Shown piece after piece: positions 7,732 to 16,691 of a stretch of 37,900 nt of DNA (positions are counted from its first letter, which is position 1; each line of letters starts with the position of its first letter). Location: positions 1-37,900 of the forward strand of contig JAQUTD010000005.1 of assembly GCA_028709955.1 (NCBI GenBank), in the 5' to 3' direction. This stretch comes from Bacteroidales bacterium. Its GTDB lineage: Bacteria > Bacteroidota > Bacteroidia > Bacteroidales > P3. The position numbers and the translations under genes were made by a program. Below the pieces are notes generated by a model. It had not been told where the DNA came from. It saw only the letters and a list, made by a program, of their open reading frames with translations, and did no database searches.

Positions 7732-8955
7732 TTATTCCTTTAAGCTATATAATCTAAACTTTGGATTGAGTTTAAGATATAAACCAAAAGAAAACTCTGC
7801 ATAATCAGAACTATATATTTCACCGTATCCTGTTCTGTATCCTGAGAAAGGAAAATAATAAAAACAATCTACTTCAAAACCTAAAGAATAATTCTTTTTC
7901 TTTTTATAAATATATTCAAGTTTAGAATGTATCATACTAATTTCATTAAAATACATATTTTCTGTTGCTAATGAAAGATTAATGAAATTAGGGGAGCCAA
8001 AAATTGATACAAAATCTTTGCTTTTCCAATAGGCAACACTTAGGTTTAAATTGTTAGAACTTATACTTAATTTTGGGTAAATTCCATTCCCTGATTCAAA
8101 AGGGATACTTGACCCAATATTTTGAATAAAACCAGCATAATAAATATCAAAACTAATATTATCTATTAATTTATCTATCTTATAATTTACTCCTATTCCT
8201 CCAGCATAATTAGTCCATGTTTGTAATAAATCAGCAGATAAAGTATCTATCTCCCCACCCTTATGTTGAGCTACAAATTGAAAAGGGAAATATATTTGAA
8301 ATTTACTATTGGGTTTTAAAATATTTGTTTTGGTAGAGTATCCAAATGAAAAAACTTCTTGATGGTTATCATTTTTATAAATAAAACTTTGCCAATTAAA
8401 CCAAAGATCTGAAATAAAGTATTTTGAATTGAACAAAAGCTGTATACCCGCCTCAGGATCTGAGCTTAAATTTAATTCCGAATTGTAGAGAGGAAGAATT
8501 AAATTGTGGTTATTATTAATATAAAGATTCCCAAAAACTAAGTTAAGATTTTCTATCAATTCAATTTGAGCTCTAAAAAAAGGTAGTAGATGAAATCCTT
8601 TCTGATAATCATCTCCTTTCCAAACAGGGATGTCTGTGTAAGACAAGCAAGGGTAAGAATTAGTCCCCCAAAAGTGGAGCAAACTAAAGCCAGCTTCTAA
8701 GTGAATATTCTGGTCTAATGAAAAAGACAGTTTTGGTATTATTCTAAAGCCAGGAAGAGTGTATCCACTAATTTTTTCTGAAGCAAATTCATTATCCTTA
8801 AAGAAGTTTAGATTTTCAATCTCTAAAAATATCTTGTTTACATCAAGAGAGTCAATACTTGGACTTTGATAAAAGAAATCTTCCTCCTGACCAAAACATG
8901 AAAGAGAAATAAAGACAACAATAATAAAAAACAAATGTCTAATTTTCTTTTTCAT
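7732..8955 (-). CDS. Exported beta-rich protein, probable outer-membrane barrel
   Basis: A 407-aa protein with a signal peptide (about 1-22, FISLSCFGQ) and many alternating hydrophobic/polar strands rich in aromatic and Asn/Ser residues, ending near an aromatic-rich segment (FSFGLYLKLNPKFRLYSL). This pattern fits a Bacteroidota outer-membrane beta-barrel, but I recognise no specific family. The Cys at the end of the leader (SLSCFGQ) could be read as a weak lipobox. Its start overlaps the 3' end of the upstream glycosyltransferase gene by 17 nt, so both are probably cotranscribed. Confidence 0.75.
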   Translation of the reverse strand: MKKKIRHLFFIIVVFISLSCFGQEEDFFYQSPSIDSLDVNKIFLEIENLNFFKDNEFASEKISGYTLPGFRIIPKLSFSLDQNIHLEAGFSLLHFWGTNSYPCLSYTDIPVWKGDDYQKGFHLLPFFRAQIELIENLNLVFGNLYINNNHNLILPLYNSELNLSSDPEAGIQLLFNSKYFISDLWFNWQSFIYKNDNHQEVFSFGYSTKTNILKPNSKFQIYFPFQFVAQHKGGEIDTLSADLLQTWTNYAGGIGVNYKIDKLIDNISFDIYYAGFIQNIGSSIPFESGNGIYPKLSISSNNLNLSVAYWKSKDFVSIFGSPNFINLSLATENMYFNEISMIHSKLEYIYKKKKNYSLGFEVDCFYYFPFSGYRTGYGEIYSSDYAEFSFGLYLKLNPKFRLYSLKE

Positions 8956-10348
8956 AAATATTATATGATTGGGTATTTAGATTTACCTTCTTGTAATTCA
9001 TTTTTTTAAAGTTATAACTATGCTCTTTTCTTATCAATAAGTATTTTCTTTGAACTTTGATATTCCTATCAATAGAAATATTGTGAAATCTTGCATAGTA
9101 AGCAAACAAAGAATATTCTTCTAACATTTGAGGTGGAATGCTTAGAATAGATTTTTGAGGGATAAATTCCGCTATTATATCCATATCCGCTAATAGTTCC
9201 TTATCCCTACTATCCTTTCCATAAAATAAAAAAGGCAGGGAGATTGAAATGATTAATAATCCAATAGATATGTATTTTAGAGTTGAAAACCATTTTATTT
9301 TTGGATTAATGTTTGAAATTAATTTACTAACACTTTCATCTATAAGACCAGAAAAAGCAATTACAACAAAAGGGAAAGCCGGCAAAAGATAAAACCCACT
9401 TTGTTTCATACTTAATAGAATTGGCAAAACGGCTGTTAATGAAAACAAAAACATCAATAATGCTTTCTTGTTATTTTCATTATTCTTAAGTGGGTTTTTC
9501 CTTATTTTCAATTTGTGAACAAGAAAATAAATGCCAAGAATAATGAACGAAAAAATCAATTCACTAAAGAATCTTCCTAAAATATAGAAGCGAGAATTAA
9601 CTGTTATTGAATTTTGGAGCCCTCCAATTATTTGGATTTCAAAATAATGATCAAAGTAATCCATAACATCTTGGGAAAGGTATATTGAAAGTAAAATTGG
9701 TATGATGGAAAAAAGAAAAATCAATATTGAATCAGTTAACATTCTTAAGAAATTTGTCTTTCTTATAACCAGCCAATAAATAAAAGGGAATGAAAGAGGG
9801 AAGAAAGCAACAAAGCCCTTAACACTAAAACCAATGGTGAGTGATAAACCTGCCAAAAAAATAAATAGGATTCTTTTTTTGCTTAATGAATAAATATAGA
9901 AAAGAACCGAAGAAGTTGTAAAAATGATTAAGGTGTTTTCAATAATATTGTTTACCACGCTCCAAGTCATAAGAGGAATTGAAAGAAAAAAGAAGAGTGG
10001 TAAAAAAGGCATTTTAAAATCAAATTTCTTATATAGTTTTAATGTTAATAGACAAGCTATCAAAATACTTAAAACTGAATAAAATCTTTCAATCAAAAAA
10101 CTTGTTCCAAATACTTTAAAAAACTGTCCTTCAAGGAAGAAAAACATAGGAGGGTGAGACTTAAAATCAACAAGAAAAGTTTGAGAGAAGAAGGGATTCA
10201 AGAAAGTTCCTTCACCAATTGCATAGTTTTTTGAGAAGTTTGCGTATACAATTCCGTCAAGAAACATCCCTCTTGAGAGTAAGAAGGGACTAATGATTAT
10301 TAAAAAAATTGAAACTGCGAGTAAATAAAAAGGAAATGTTTTTTTCAT
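8939..10348 (-). CDS. ArnT/PMT-like membrane glycosyltransferase (GT39/GT83 type)
   Basis: A 469-aa polytopic inner-membrane protein with about 10-12 hydrophobic segments. The N-terminal periplasmic loop holds the acidic motif region MFLDGIVYANFSKNYA and HPPMFFFLEG, matching the DxxxYA...HPPL pattern of dolichyl-phosphate-mannose mannosyltransferase and ArnT-like enzymes. These use polyprenyl-phosphate sugars to glycosylate lipids or proteins outside the membrane; the acceptor here is unknown. Transcribed divergently from the GT2-fusion gene, suggesting a shared role in surface glycan synthesis (inference). Confidence 0.87.
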   Translation of the reverse strand: MKKTFPFYLLAVSIFLIIISPFLLSRGMFLDGIVYANFSKNYAIGEGTFLNPFFSQTFLVDFKSHPPMFFFLEGQFFKVFGTSFLIERFYSVLSILIACLLTLKLYKKFDFKMPFLPLFFFLSIPLMTWSVVNNIIENTLIIFTTSSVLFYIYSLSKKRILFIFLAGLSLTIGFSVKGFVAFFPLSFPFIYWLVIRKTNFLRMLTDSILIFLFSIIPILLSIYLSQDVMDYFDHYFEIQIIGGLQNSITVNSRFYILGRFFSELIFSFIILGIYFLVHKLKIRKNPLKNNENNKKALLMFLFSLTAVLPILLSMKQSGFYLLPAFPFVVIAFSGLIDESVSKLISNINPKIKWFSTLKYISIGLLIISISLPFLFYGKDSRDKELLADMDIIAEFIPQKSILSIPPQMLEEYSLFAYYARFHNISIDRNIKVQRKYLLIRKEHSYNFKKMNYKKVNLNTQSYNIYEKEN

Positions 10349-10378
10349 ACCAAAGTCAAATTCTCTTTAACAAGGTTG

Positions 10379-10386
10379 CAAATGTA
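10379..10386 (-). promoter_or_regulatory. -7 box for the ArnT-like gene
   Basis: On the minus strand this reads TACATTTG, a match to TAnnTTTG, about 30 nt upstream of the start. No clear -33 TTG is visible. Confidence 0.5.
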
Positions 10387-10419
10387 CAAAATAAAATTTT
10401 ATTAGTTCGTTTTTAATAC

Positions 10420-10427
10420 TATCTTTG
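10420..10427 (+). promoter_or_regulatory. -7 box for the GT2 fusion gene
   Basis: TATCTTTG matches TAnnTTTG about 21 nt before the start codon. With the opposite-strand box at 10379-10386 it makes a compact divergent promoter region. The -33 element is not obvious. Confidence 0.55.
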
Positions 10428-10448
10428 CAAAACTAAATTAATTTTTTG

Positions 10449-12413
10449 ATGAAATTTTCTATTATAATTGTTAATTATAATGTAGCTTATTTTTTAGAAC
10501 ATTGCTTGTATTCGGTTAGAAATGCATGCAAGAATATTGAAGCAGAGGTTTTTGTTGTAGACAACAACTCTGTGGATAATTCGCTTACTGTAATTAAGGA
10601 AAAGTTTCCAGAAGTTATTCTTATTGCCAATAAAGAAAATGTTGGATTTGCAAAAGCTAATAATCAAGCTATACGCAAAGCTAATGGAGAATATATCCTT
10701 TTACTCAATCCAGATACAGTTGTTGAGGAAGATACTTTTGAAAAGTGCATTGAATTTATGGATTCTCATCCCGATGCCGGAGGATTAGGTGTTAAGATGA
10801 TAGATGGAAGGGGAAAATTTTTGCCTGAGAGTAAAAGAGGTTTCCCTTCAGTTTGGGCATCATTCTGTAAGATGAGTGGGCTAACTAACCTATTCTCACA
10901 CTCAAAAAAATATGCTCAATACTATATGGGGCATCTCTCTGAAAATGAAGTAAACCAAGTTGATATTCTTGCCGGTGCTTACATGATGTTAAGAAAAGAA
11001 TGTTTAGATAAGGTTGGCATTTTGGATGAAGATTATTTTATGTATGGGGAAGATATTGACTTATCATATAGAATAACAAAGGGCGGCTACAAAAACTACT
11101 ATTTCCCAAAAGCAAGAATCATTCACTATAAAGGAGAAAGCACAAAAAAAGCATCACTTAATTATGTATATACTTTCTATAATGCAATGGCAATTTTCGC
11201 ACAAAAGCATCTATCAACAAAACAAACAAAACTGTTCTCAATAATAATTAAGATAGCCATTTGGTTCAGAGCCGCACTTTCTTTCTGCACAAGAATATTT
11301 AAAAATATTCTCCTCCCAATTCTAGATTTTCTCTTAGTATATCTTTCTTACTATTTATTGGTTGAATGGTGGAGCAATAATATTTGGAACGACCCAGACT
11401 ACTACCCTATTCAATACATTCAATTTGTTGTCCCAGTTTATATATTTATATGGCTTTTCTCAATCTATCTTTCAGGTGGATATTCAAAACCCTTTAGAAT
11501 CCCCAAAATTATTTCTGGAGTTTTCTTTGGAATGATAACTATTCTTGTTTTCTACTCCCTCCTTCCCGACTACTTAAGGTATTCAAGAGCCTTAGTTTTA
11601 TTGGGAGCCGTGTTATCTCTATTTGTAATAATTCTTATCCGATTTGTTTATCGTTATCTTACAACAGGCACATGGAATTTGAAAGTAAGTTTAACTAAAA
11701 GGTATGCCATTATTGGAGATGATAAAGAAGCAGTTAGAGTTGCTCAATTACTTAGAACAACTGATGCACAAACAGAATTTATTGGTCTGGTTGAAGAAGG
11801 GAAAAGAGAAACTACCAATCCTAATTTTATTGGTATTAGCTCACAAATAAAAGAAATAATTAAAATTTATAAGATTAATGAAGTAATTTTTTGTGCCAAA
11901 ACTCTTAGCCAACAAAAAATAATTAGTATGATGGCAGAACTTCAATCAACAAATATTCACTTCATAATTGCACCTCCCGAAACCGACTTTATTATTGGAA
12001 GCAACACAATCAATACTCCAACCGACCTATATGTTGTTTCTGTTAACTCCATTTCCAACGAAGACAGCAAAAGGAAGAAAAGGCTGTTAGATATTAGCTT
12101 ATCAATTTTTGTTTTAACCTTCTCTCCAATTATTGTTTTTTTCTTAAAGGAACCCTTTGGACTATGGAGAAATATATTTCTAATTATTTTTGCCAAGAGA
12201 ACATGGGTTGGATATTCTAATCAAAACCTTAATAACAACAATATTCTTCCAGCAATCAAAAAAGGGATTATTTGCACAAAAGATTCTTTAAACAATGAGA
12301 AATTGGATCAAAGCACATTAAACAGATTAGATTTGCTTTATGCAAGAAACTATTCATGGCAATCAGATATAAATATTTTCTTTAAAGCATTCCGTAATAT
12401 TGGTAGAAAATAA
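10449..12413 (+). CDS. GT2 glycosyltransferase fused to a shortened phosphoglycosyl-transferase-like region
   Basis: About 654 aa from ATG 10449; the ORF-track start at 10446 is a TTG one codon earlier. Residues 1 to about 250 form a GT2 rhamnosyltransferase-like domain (SIIIVNYN, FVVDNNSVDNS, LLLNPDTVVEED, and MYGEDIDLSYRI near the C-terminal end of the domain). About five membrane helices follow. Then comes a Rossmann-like region (about 418-520, YAIIGDDKEAVRVAQLL) of the kind found in WbaP-type polyprenyl glycosylphosphotransferases. The last ~115 residues resemble both ends of the sugar-transferase domain (KRKKRLLDISLSIF and KRTWVGYS...YSWQSDINIFFKAF), but the middle part expected to carry the catalytic Asp-Glu is missing. 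The GT2 part is probably the active module. Confidence 0.85.
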   Translation: MKFSIIIVNYNVAYFLEHCLYSVRNACKNIEAEVFVVDNNSVDNSLTVIKEKFPEVILIANKENVGFAKANNQAIRKANGEYILLLNPDTVVEEDTFEKCIEFMDSHPDAGGLGVKMIDGRGKFLPESKRGFPSVWASFCKMSGLTNLFSHSKKYAQYYMGHLSENEVNQVDILAGAYMMLRKECLDKVGILDEDYFMYGEDIDLSYRITKGGYKNYYFPKARIIHYKGESTKKASLNYVYTFYNAMAIFAQKHLSTKQTKLFSIIIKIAIWFRAALSFCTRIFKNILLPILDFLLVYLSYYLLVEWWSNNIWNDPDYYPIQYIQFVVPVYIFIWLFSIYLSGGYSKPFRIPKIISGVFFGMITILVFYSLLPDYLRYSRALVLLGAVLSLFVIILIRFVYRYLTTGTWNLKVSLTKRYAIIGDDKEAVRVAQLLRTTDAQTEFIGLVEEGKRETTNPNFIGISSQIKEIIKIYKINEVIFCAKTLSQQKIISMMAELQSTNIHFIIAPPETDFIIGSNTINTPTDLYVVSVNSISNEDSKRKKRLLDISLSIFVLTFSPIIVFFLKEPFGLWRNIFLIIFAKRTWVGYSNQNLNNNNILPAIKKGIICTKDSLNNEKLDQSTLNRLDLLYARNYSWQSDINIFFKAFRNIGRK

Positions 12414-12424
12414 ACATTTATTTT

Positions 12425-12454
12425 TTGCAACTAAACCAAATAGAATTATATTTG
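12425..12454 (+). promoter_or_regulatory. Promoter of the ornithine aminotransferase gene
   Basis: TTG (12425-12427), 19 bp, TATATTTG (12447-12454): a full match to the Bacteroidetes -33/-7 consensus, 27 nt before the ATG. It lies just after the stop of the GT2 fusion gene. Confidence 0.75.
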
Positions 12455-12481
12455 CACATTATTATTTAAAACATATTGACT

Positions 12482-13702
12482 ATGACAAAATCAGAAGAAT
12501 TTATCGAATTAGAGCATCACTATGGAGCTCACAACTATCACCCACTTCCTGTGGTTTTATCAAAAGGAGAAGGTCCATTTGTTTGGGATGTTGAAGGAAA
12601 AAAATATTTTGACTTCCTTTCAGCCTACTCAGCAGTTAACCAAGGACATTGCCATCCAAAAATTGTTAAAGCTCTTTGCGACCAAGCACAAACACTAACC
12701 CTAACATCAAGAGCATTTTACAACGATTGTTTAGGTCCTTATGAAAAATACATCACAGAATACTTTGGATACGACAAAGTATTGCCAATGAACACAGGAG
12801 CAGAAGCTGACGAAACAGCACTAAAACTTGCACGTCGTTGGGGATATAAAGTAAAAGGAATTCCTGAAAACGAAGCAATAATTATATGTTGTGAAGGAAA
12901 CTTTCATGGAAGAACAATCACTATAGTTTCAATGTCAAACGACCCCGATTCTTATGGTCAATTTGGTCCTTTCACTCCAGGATTTGTTAAAATACCTTAT
13001 AACGACACAAAAGCATTAGAAGAAGTTTTAGCAAAACATGGAGACAAAGTTGCTGCTTTTCTTGTTGAACCAATACAAGGAGAAGCAGGAGTATTTGTTC
13101 CAGATGAAGGATATTTAAAAACTTGTTACGACTTATGCAAAAAACATAACGTACTTTTCATTGCTGACGAAGTACAAACAGGAATAGCAAGAACAGGTAA
13201 ACTATTAGCTTGTGACCACGAAGGGATACGTCCTGATATGATAATCTTAGGAAAAGCACTGTCAGGTGGAGTTATCCCTGTTTCAGCAGTACTTGCAGAC
13301 AATGAAGTAATGTTAACAATAGGACCAGGAGAACATGGTTCAACCTTTGGAGGATTCTGTTTAGCAGGAAAAGTTGCAGTTGCAGCACTTGAAGTTGTAA
13401 AAGAAGAGAAACTTGCAGAAAGAGCAGAGTACTTAGGAAAAATATTCCGTGATGAAATAGGCAAAGTTAAGAGTGAAATGATAGAATTAGTAAGAGGAAA
13501 AGGATTACTAAATGCTATCGTTATTCGTCCAAAAAATGGAAAAGAAGCATGGGACGTTTGTTTAAAGATGCGTGATATGGGAGTGCTTGCAAAACCAACA
13601 CATGGACACATAATCCGTTTTGCACCACCATTGGTAATCACTGAAGAACAACTACGAGAAGCTATTGAAATAATAAAAGAAGCAATTCTTTCATTCGAAT
13701 AA
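12482..13702 (+). CDS. rocD: Ornithine--oxo-acid aminotransferase
   Basis: A PLP-dependent class-III aminotransferase converting ornithine plus 2-oxoglutarate to glutamate-5-semialdehyde plus glutamate. The start is taken as ATG 12482 (MTKSEEF); the ORF-track TTG at 12476 is two codons upstream. About 406 aa, standard for the family. Visible signatures: [69 protein letters not shown] and PLP-lysine segment ILGKALSGG. Own promoter at 12425-12454 and bidirectional terminator at 13727-13760, so it is a single-gene unit. The minus-strand 202-aa ORF over its 3' half is a shadow. Confidence 0.95.
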   Translation: MTKSEEFIELEHHYGAHNYHPLPVVLSKGEGPFVWDVEGKKYFDFLSAYSAVNQGHCHPKIVKALCDQAQTLTLTSRAFYNDCLGPYEKYITEYFGYDKVLPMNTGAEADETALKLARRWGYKVKGIPENEAIIICCEGNFHGRTITIVSMSNDPDSYGQFGPFTPGFVKIPYNDTKALEEVLAKHGDKVAAFLVEPIQGEAGVFVPDEGYLKTCYDLCKKHNVLFIADEVQTGIARTGKLLACDHEGIRPDMIILGKALSGGVIPVSAVLADNEVMLTIGPGEHGSTFGGFCLAGKVAVAALEVVKEEKLAERAEYLGKIFRDEIGKVKSEMIELVRGKGLLNAIVIRPKNGKEAWDVCLKMRDMGVLAKPTHGHIIRFAPPLVITEEQLREAIEIIKEAILSFE

Positions 13703-13726
13703 ATAAACATATATTTCTTATAAAAC

Positions 13727-13760
13727 AAAAGCACCTTTACTTCAATGTATAGGTGCTTTT
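13727..13760. terminator. Bidirectional terminator between rocD and a lipoprotein gene
   Basis: AAAAGCACCT (13727-13736) pairs with AGGTGCTTTT (13751-13760) across a 14-nt loop. A-rich and T-rich flanks suit both strands. It sits between convergent genes. Confidence 0.8.
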
Positions 13761-13766
13761 CTTATT

Positions 13767-14474
13767 TTATTGTTCAACATTAATAGTTACAGTATCTCTT
13801 GGATTATTTATATTATAATTTCTATAGATTGTAGGGTAATTTCCACAATTTATAGATCCATTAAGAGCAACAACCTTAAAAAAGAAATATTTTAAGGTAT
13901 CATTATAATCACCTTTACTAACTAATTTTTCTTTAAAACAGGGTCTCTCATAGGTAGAAGTTGGATAATCCCAAAAGCCCCAATTGTCACTACTTGTTTT
14001 AGGAAGGATTACTTTTAAGTATCCGTAAGTTATAGGTCTAATATCTACTCTCTTACTTATAATATTAACACTATCACTTTTATAATTAAATGTTCCAAAC
14101 TCAAAACTATAATCTGATGTTGCTCTTGGGAATACTCTAATTGAATAGAAGTCAACTGACATTTCTCTACTTCCTAATTCTCCATGTTTAGGAATTTTTA
14201 TTTTATAATAACCTTCTGAATTAGAAACAGCAATATTCTCTACAAAATAAGGATCTGTCCCAAAACTTCCATTTGATTCATCAAAATACTTTGCATCAAA
14301 AACAACTCCAGCAATGGGTTGTCCAGTATGGAAGTCTGTAATATAACCTTCTACATAAGTATCATAATATGTTATAATATCTTCATCATTATCCTTACAA
14401 CTGACAAACGGAGTTAGAAGCACTAAGAGCAACAATAAATTAATTATTCTTCTTTTTAAAAAAGTCTTTTTCAT
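13767..14474 (-). CDS. Lipoprotein with carboxypeptidase-regulatory-like domain
   Basis: The start is taken as the internal Met at 14474, giving the lipoprotein leader MKKTFLKRRI... with lipobox ending FVSC (C26); the 19 extra residues of the ORF track precede a normal signal peptide and are unlikely. About 235 aa. After the leader, VEGYITDFHTGQPIAGVVF is the N-terminal strand pattern of a transthyretin-like carboxypeptidase-regulatory domain. A second half with no recognised domain contains several aromatic residues and Cys pairs. Probably anchored in the outer membrane or at the surface. Function unknown. Confidence 0.82.
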   Translation of the reverse strand: MKKTFLKRRIINLLLLLVLLTPFVSCKDNDEDIITYYDTYVEGYITDFHTGQPIAGVVFDAKYFDESNGSFGTDPYFVENIAVSNSEGYYKIKIPKHGELGSREMSVDFYSIRVFPRATSDYSFEFGTFNYKSDSVNIISKRVDIRPITYGYLKVILPKTSSDNWGFWDYPTSTYERPCFKEKLVSKGDYNDTLKYFFFKVVALNGSINCGNYPTIYRNYNINNPRDTVTINVEQ

Positions 14475-14526
14475 AAGGCTTGTTGTTAAGTCGATAAATG
14501 TAATTATTAATAATTCTGCAAAGGAA

Positions 14527-14560
14527 AACAAAATAAAGGTAAAAACAAAATAAAGGTAAA
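14527..14560. repeat. 17-bp tandem duplication
   Basis: AACAAAATAAAGGTAAA occurs twice in direct succession (14527-14543 and 14544-14560), upstream of the lipoprotein gene. No function is evident. Confidence 0.75.
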
Positions 14561-14628
14561 TCCAAGCAATAGGAATTCAAATAAAGAGAAATAGTAGTAT
14601 AGTAAAATAGACTTAATATATTTGAAAT

Positions 14629-14704
14629 TATATCAAGGAAAAAAATATTTATATCAAGGAAAAATTCTTTTTTATCAAGGAAAAAAATATTTTTAGTTGA
14701 TATA
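14629..14704. repeat. Phased intergenic repeat array C (TATCAAGGAAAAA core)
   Basis: Three exact 21-bp units begin TATCAAGGAAAAA at 14631, 14652 and 14673; units 1 and 3 differ almost only at their last base. An inverted core copy, TTGATATA, is at 14697-14704. The core is nearly the same as that of array D1 (TTAAGGAAAAA), including the stretch between units. It lies between the outer-membrane protein stop and the lipoprotein promoter region, both on the minus strand. Confidence 0.85.
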
Positions 14705-14721
14705 TCTGGATTTTGCAGATA

Positions 14722-15579
14722 TTATTGTGGAATTACTTTTGGTTGTTTTTTGTCGTGGAAAAGATATCCTATCTTTAGGCTTGAAGTGTAGGTGAAGTGT
14801 GTTCCTACTCCATATAGTAATCCTACTTCATAGTAATCGTATGAATCTTCATTCAGGTTCGAAAAGCTATATCCTAATCCAAAGTTAAGGTCAATAAGAA
14901 AACGATTGGCAAACACCCATTGTTTTCCTCCTGTAATCATTAGGTTTAGTGATGCTATATTTTCTTCTCTTGATTCGTATGGGTATATTCCATTATAATA
15001 GTCATGTTGGTAGTTGTAATATTCTAATTCTGTATTTATTAATGATAATTTTATCTTAGGCATTATATAGCTTCCTTTAAGCAAATGTGCATATTTCATA
15101 TTTCTTATATAGTAGTCAGGTGAGCGATAAAATCGATAACCTCCTGAAAGGGAAACTCCAATTGCTTCCACTCCAAAGGTTTCGAAGCCTAATCCTATTA
15201 TTCCTAATCCTGCTGTCCAACTCTGTCCTGGCTTAATGCTTCTTTCGTAGTCAAATTCAGAAAAGCCCATAAGTGGTGCTAAGAAGTTAAATTTGATTGC
15301 ATTTTTAGTGTTGTCTTGGTAGTTGTTTACTCCAAACATAGAGTTTTCAATATTTAGAATTTCTCCGTTGGCAAATTTTATGTACTGAATATTATTTTTA
15401 TCTATACTAAAACGTCTTTCTTCTCCACCTAAGGTTGCGGAATAATAGACTAAGTCTTCTCCTATTTCAACAATCTTGCATGTAATTTCTGCTTTTGGAT
15501 TTTTCCTTACAATTAAATCTTGTGCAGTTATACTAAGGGTTGTAAGGGTTAATAGGATTAATAGGGTTAATTTTTTCAT
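14722..15579 (-). CDS. Outer-membrane-type protein with N-terminal beta domain
   Basis: The start is set at the internal Met 15579, because a promoter -7 box (15604-15611) overlaps the longer ORF start and because MKKLTLLILLTLTTLSITAQ is a clean signal peptide. About 285 aa. Residues ~21-80 form a small beta module (DLIVRKNPKAEITCKIVEIG, IQYIKFANGEILNIE) that I have seen in many Bacteroidales envelope proteins. The remainder has alternating Gly/aromatic strands (FNFLAPLMGFSEFDYERS, LNFGLGYSF) fitting a membrane barrel. Substrate or partner unknown. Confidence 0.78.
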   Translation of the reverse strand: MKKLTLLILLTLTTLSITAQDLIVRKNPKAEITCKIVEIGEDLVYYSATLGGEERRFSIDKNNIQYIKFANGEILNIENSMFGVNNYQDNTKNAIKFNFLAPLMGFSEFDYERSIKPGQSWTAGLGIIGLGFETFGVEAIGVSLSGGYRFYRSPDYYIRNMKYAHLLKGSYIMPKIKLSLINTELEYYNYQHDYYNGIYPYESREENIASLNLMITGGKQWVFANRFLIDLNFGLGYSFSNLNEDSYDYYEVGLLYGVGTHFTYTSSLKIGYLFHDKKQPKVIPQ

Positions 15580-15603
15580 AGCAAAATATTTATAATTATT
15601 GGG

Positions 15604-15611
15604 CAAAGATA
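15604..15611 (-). promoter_or_regulatory. -7 box of the outer-membrane protein gene
   Basis: On the minus strand TATCTTTG, an exact TAnnTTTG match 25-32 nt upstream of the chosen start at 15579. It supports the shorter start. Confidence 0.6.
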
Positions 15612-15650
15612 AATAATAATTTGATATTTTTATATTGTGCTTAGTTATTT

Positions 15651-16616
15651 TTAGTCATTTTCGATAATAATTAGGTTTTCTACACTGAATTGGAATGGTT
15701 TAATGCATTCTTGCTTTCTTAAACTACAGTTTTTCATTCGGCATTGTGAACAATATTTTTCGTCGCAAGAGTCACTATGAACTGTAAAGTATAGCTCGTG
15801 GTTTTCTTTTTGGAGAACTTCTTTTAGTTTTTCGGTGGCTTTATGTCCTTGCTTGATTGTGTAGAAACATGGCAGAGTGAGGTCGCAGTCAATATGTAGT
15901 GAATTTCCATAACGAATAACACGTAGGTTATGGATATCAATCCAATCTTCTTCTTTATTCTGATTTATTTTTTCTGCAATTATTTTTAGTTCTTCCTTAT
16001 CGTTTTGGTCAATAAGATTGGCAGTTGTTTTATGAAGAATTTTTAATCCTGTTACTATAATAATTGATCCATAAACTAATGCAAGAATGCTATCCAATAT
16101 TAATAAATCTGTGATTTTAATTAATAATAAGCCTAATAACAATCCTATGGTTGAATAGGTGTCGGATTGTAAATGTTTTCCTGATGCCACCAATGCCATT
16201 GATGATGTTTTCTTTCCTTTTCTAATACTCCATGCACCAAGAATAAAGTTTACTATTCCTGCAATGGCAACAATTATCATCCCTATTTCAAGTTGAGGCA
16301 GATCAGTGGGTTGAATAAATATTCTTTTTATCCCTTCGTAAATTATTATTCCTCCAGCAATAATGATTAATGATCCTTCAATTGAGGCAGATATTAGCTC
16401 CATTTTCCCATGTCCAAATGGATGATTTTCGTCTCTTGGTTTTGATGCCCACCTTAGTGAAATAAGGCTTATAATTCCAGCAACAACATTAACAATGCTT
16501 TCCATTGCATCGGAATAAACACCTGCTGAATTAGTAATAATATATGCTACAAATTTAGCAATTAATAGTATAGCTGATATAACTACTATTATTCTTTGAA
16601 ATTTCCAATTTTTCAT
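15651..16616 (-). CDS. CDF family cation efflux transporter with Cys-rich tail
   Basis: A cation diffusion facilitator of 321 aa with six expected helices. TM2 carries YSDAMESIVN, the loop has the usual HPFGHGKMELIS, and TM5 has the metal-site pattern HLQSD (HxxxD). A cytoplasmic C-terminal ferredoxin-like domain follows (about 205-285). An unusual tail (about 286-310) holds five cysteines in CDEKYCSQCRMKNCSLRKQEC, a likely extra metal-binding module. Probably exports Zn, Fe or a similar divalent ion; the exact metal cannot be read. A terminator separates it from the upstream TPR gene. Confidence 0.92.
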   Translation of the reverse strand: MKNWKFQRIIVVISAILLIAKFVAYIITNSAGVYSDAMESIVNVVAGIISLISLRWASKPRDENHPFGHGKMELISASIEGSLIIIAGGIIIYEGIKRIFIQPTDLPQLEIGMIIVAIAGIVNFILGAWSIRKGKKTSSMALVASGKHLQSDTYSTIGLLLGLLLIKITDLLILDSILALVYGSIIIVTGLKILHKTTANLIDQNDKEELKIIAEKINQNKEEDWIDIHNLRVIRYGNSLHIDCDLTLPCFYTIKQGHKATEKLKEVLQKENHELYFTVHSDSCDEKYCSQCRMKNCSLRKQECIKPFQFSVENLIIIEND

Positions 16617-16633
16617 AATTCAGTTTATTTTTA

Positions 16634-16669
16634 TAAAAAAAAGAGCCTTCTTTTGAAAGACTCTTTTTG
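16634..16669 (-). terminator. Terminator of the TPR gene
   Basis: On the minus strand a stem of the type AAAAAGAGnCTT / AAGnCTCTTTTT is followed by a run of T (TTTTTTTTATAAAAA). It lies between the TPR stop (16692) and the CDF start (16616). Confidence 0.75.
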
Positions 16670-16691
16670 GAAAAGATACTAAAAAACTATT

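Noticed and set aside
13126-13734. 202-aa minus-strand ORF
   Set aside because: Antisense shadow of rocD, which has full family motifs and a promoter on the plus strand.
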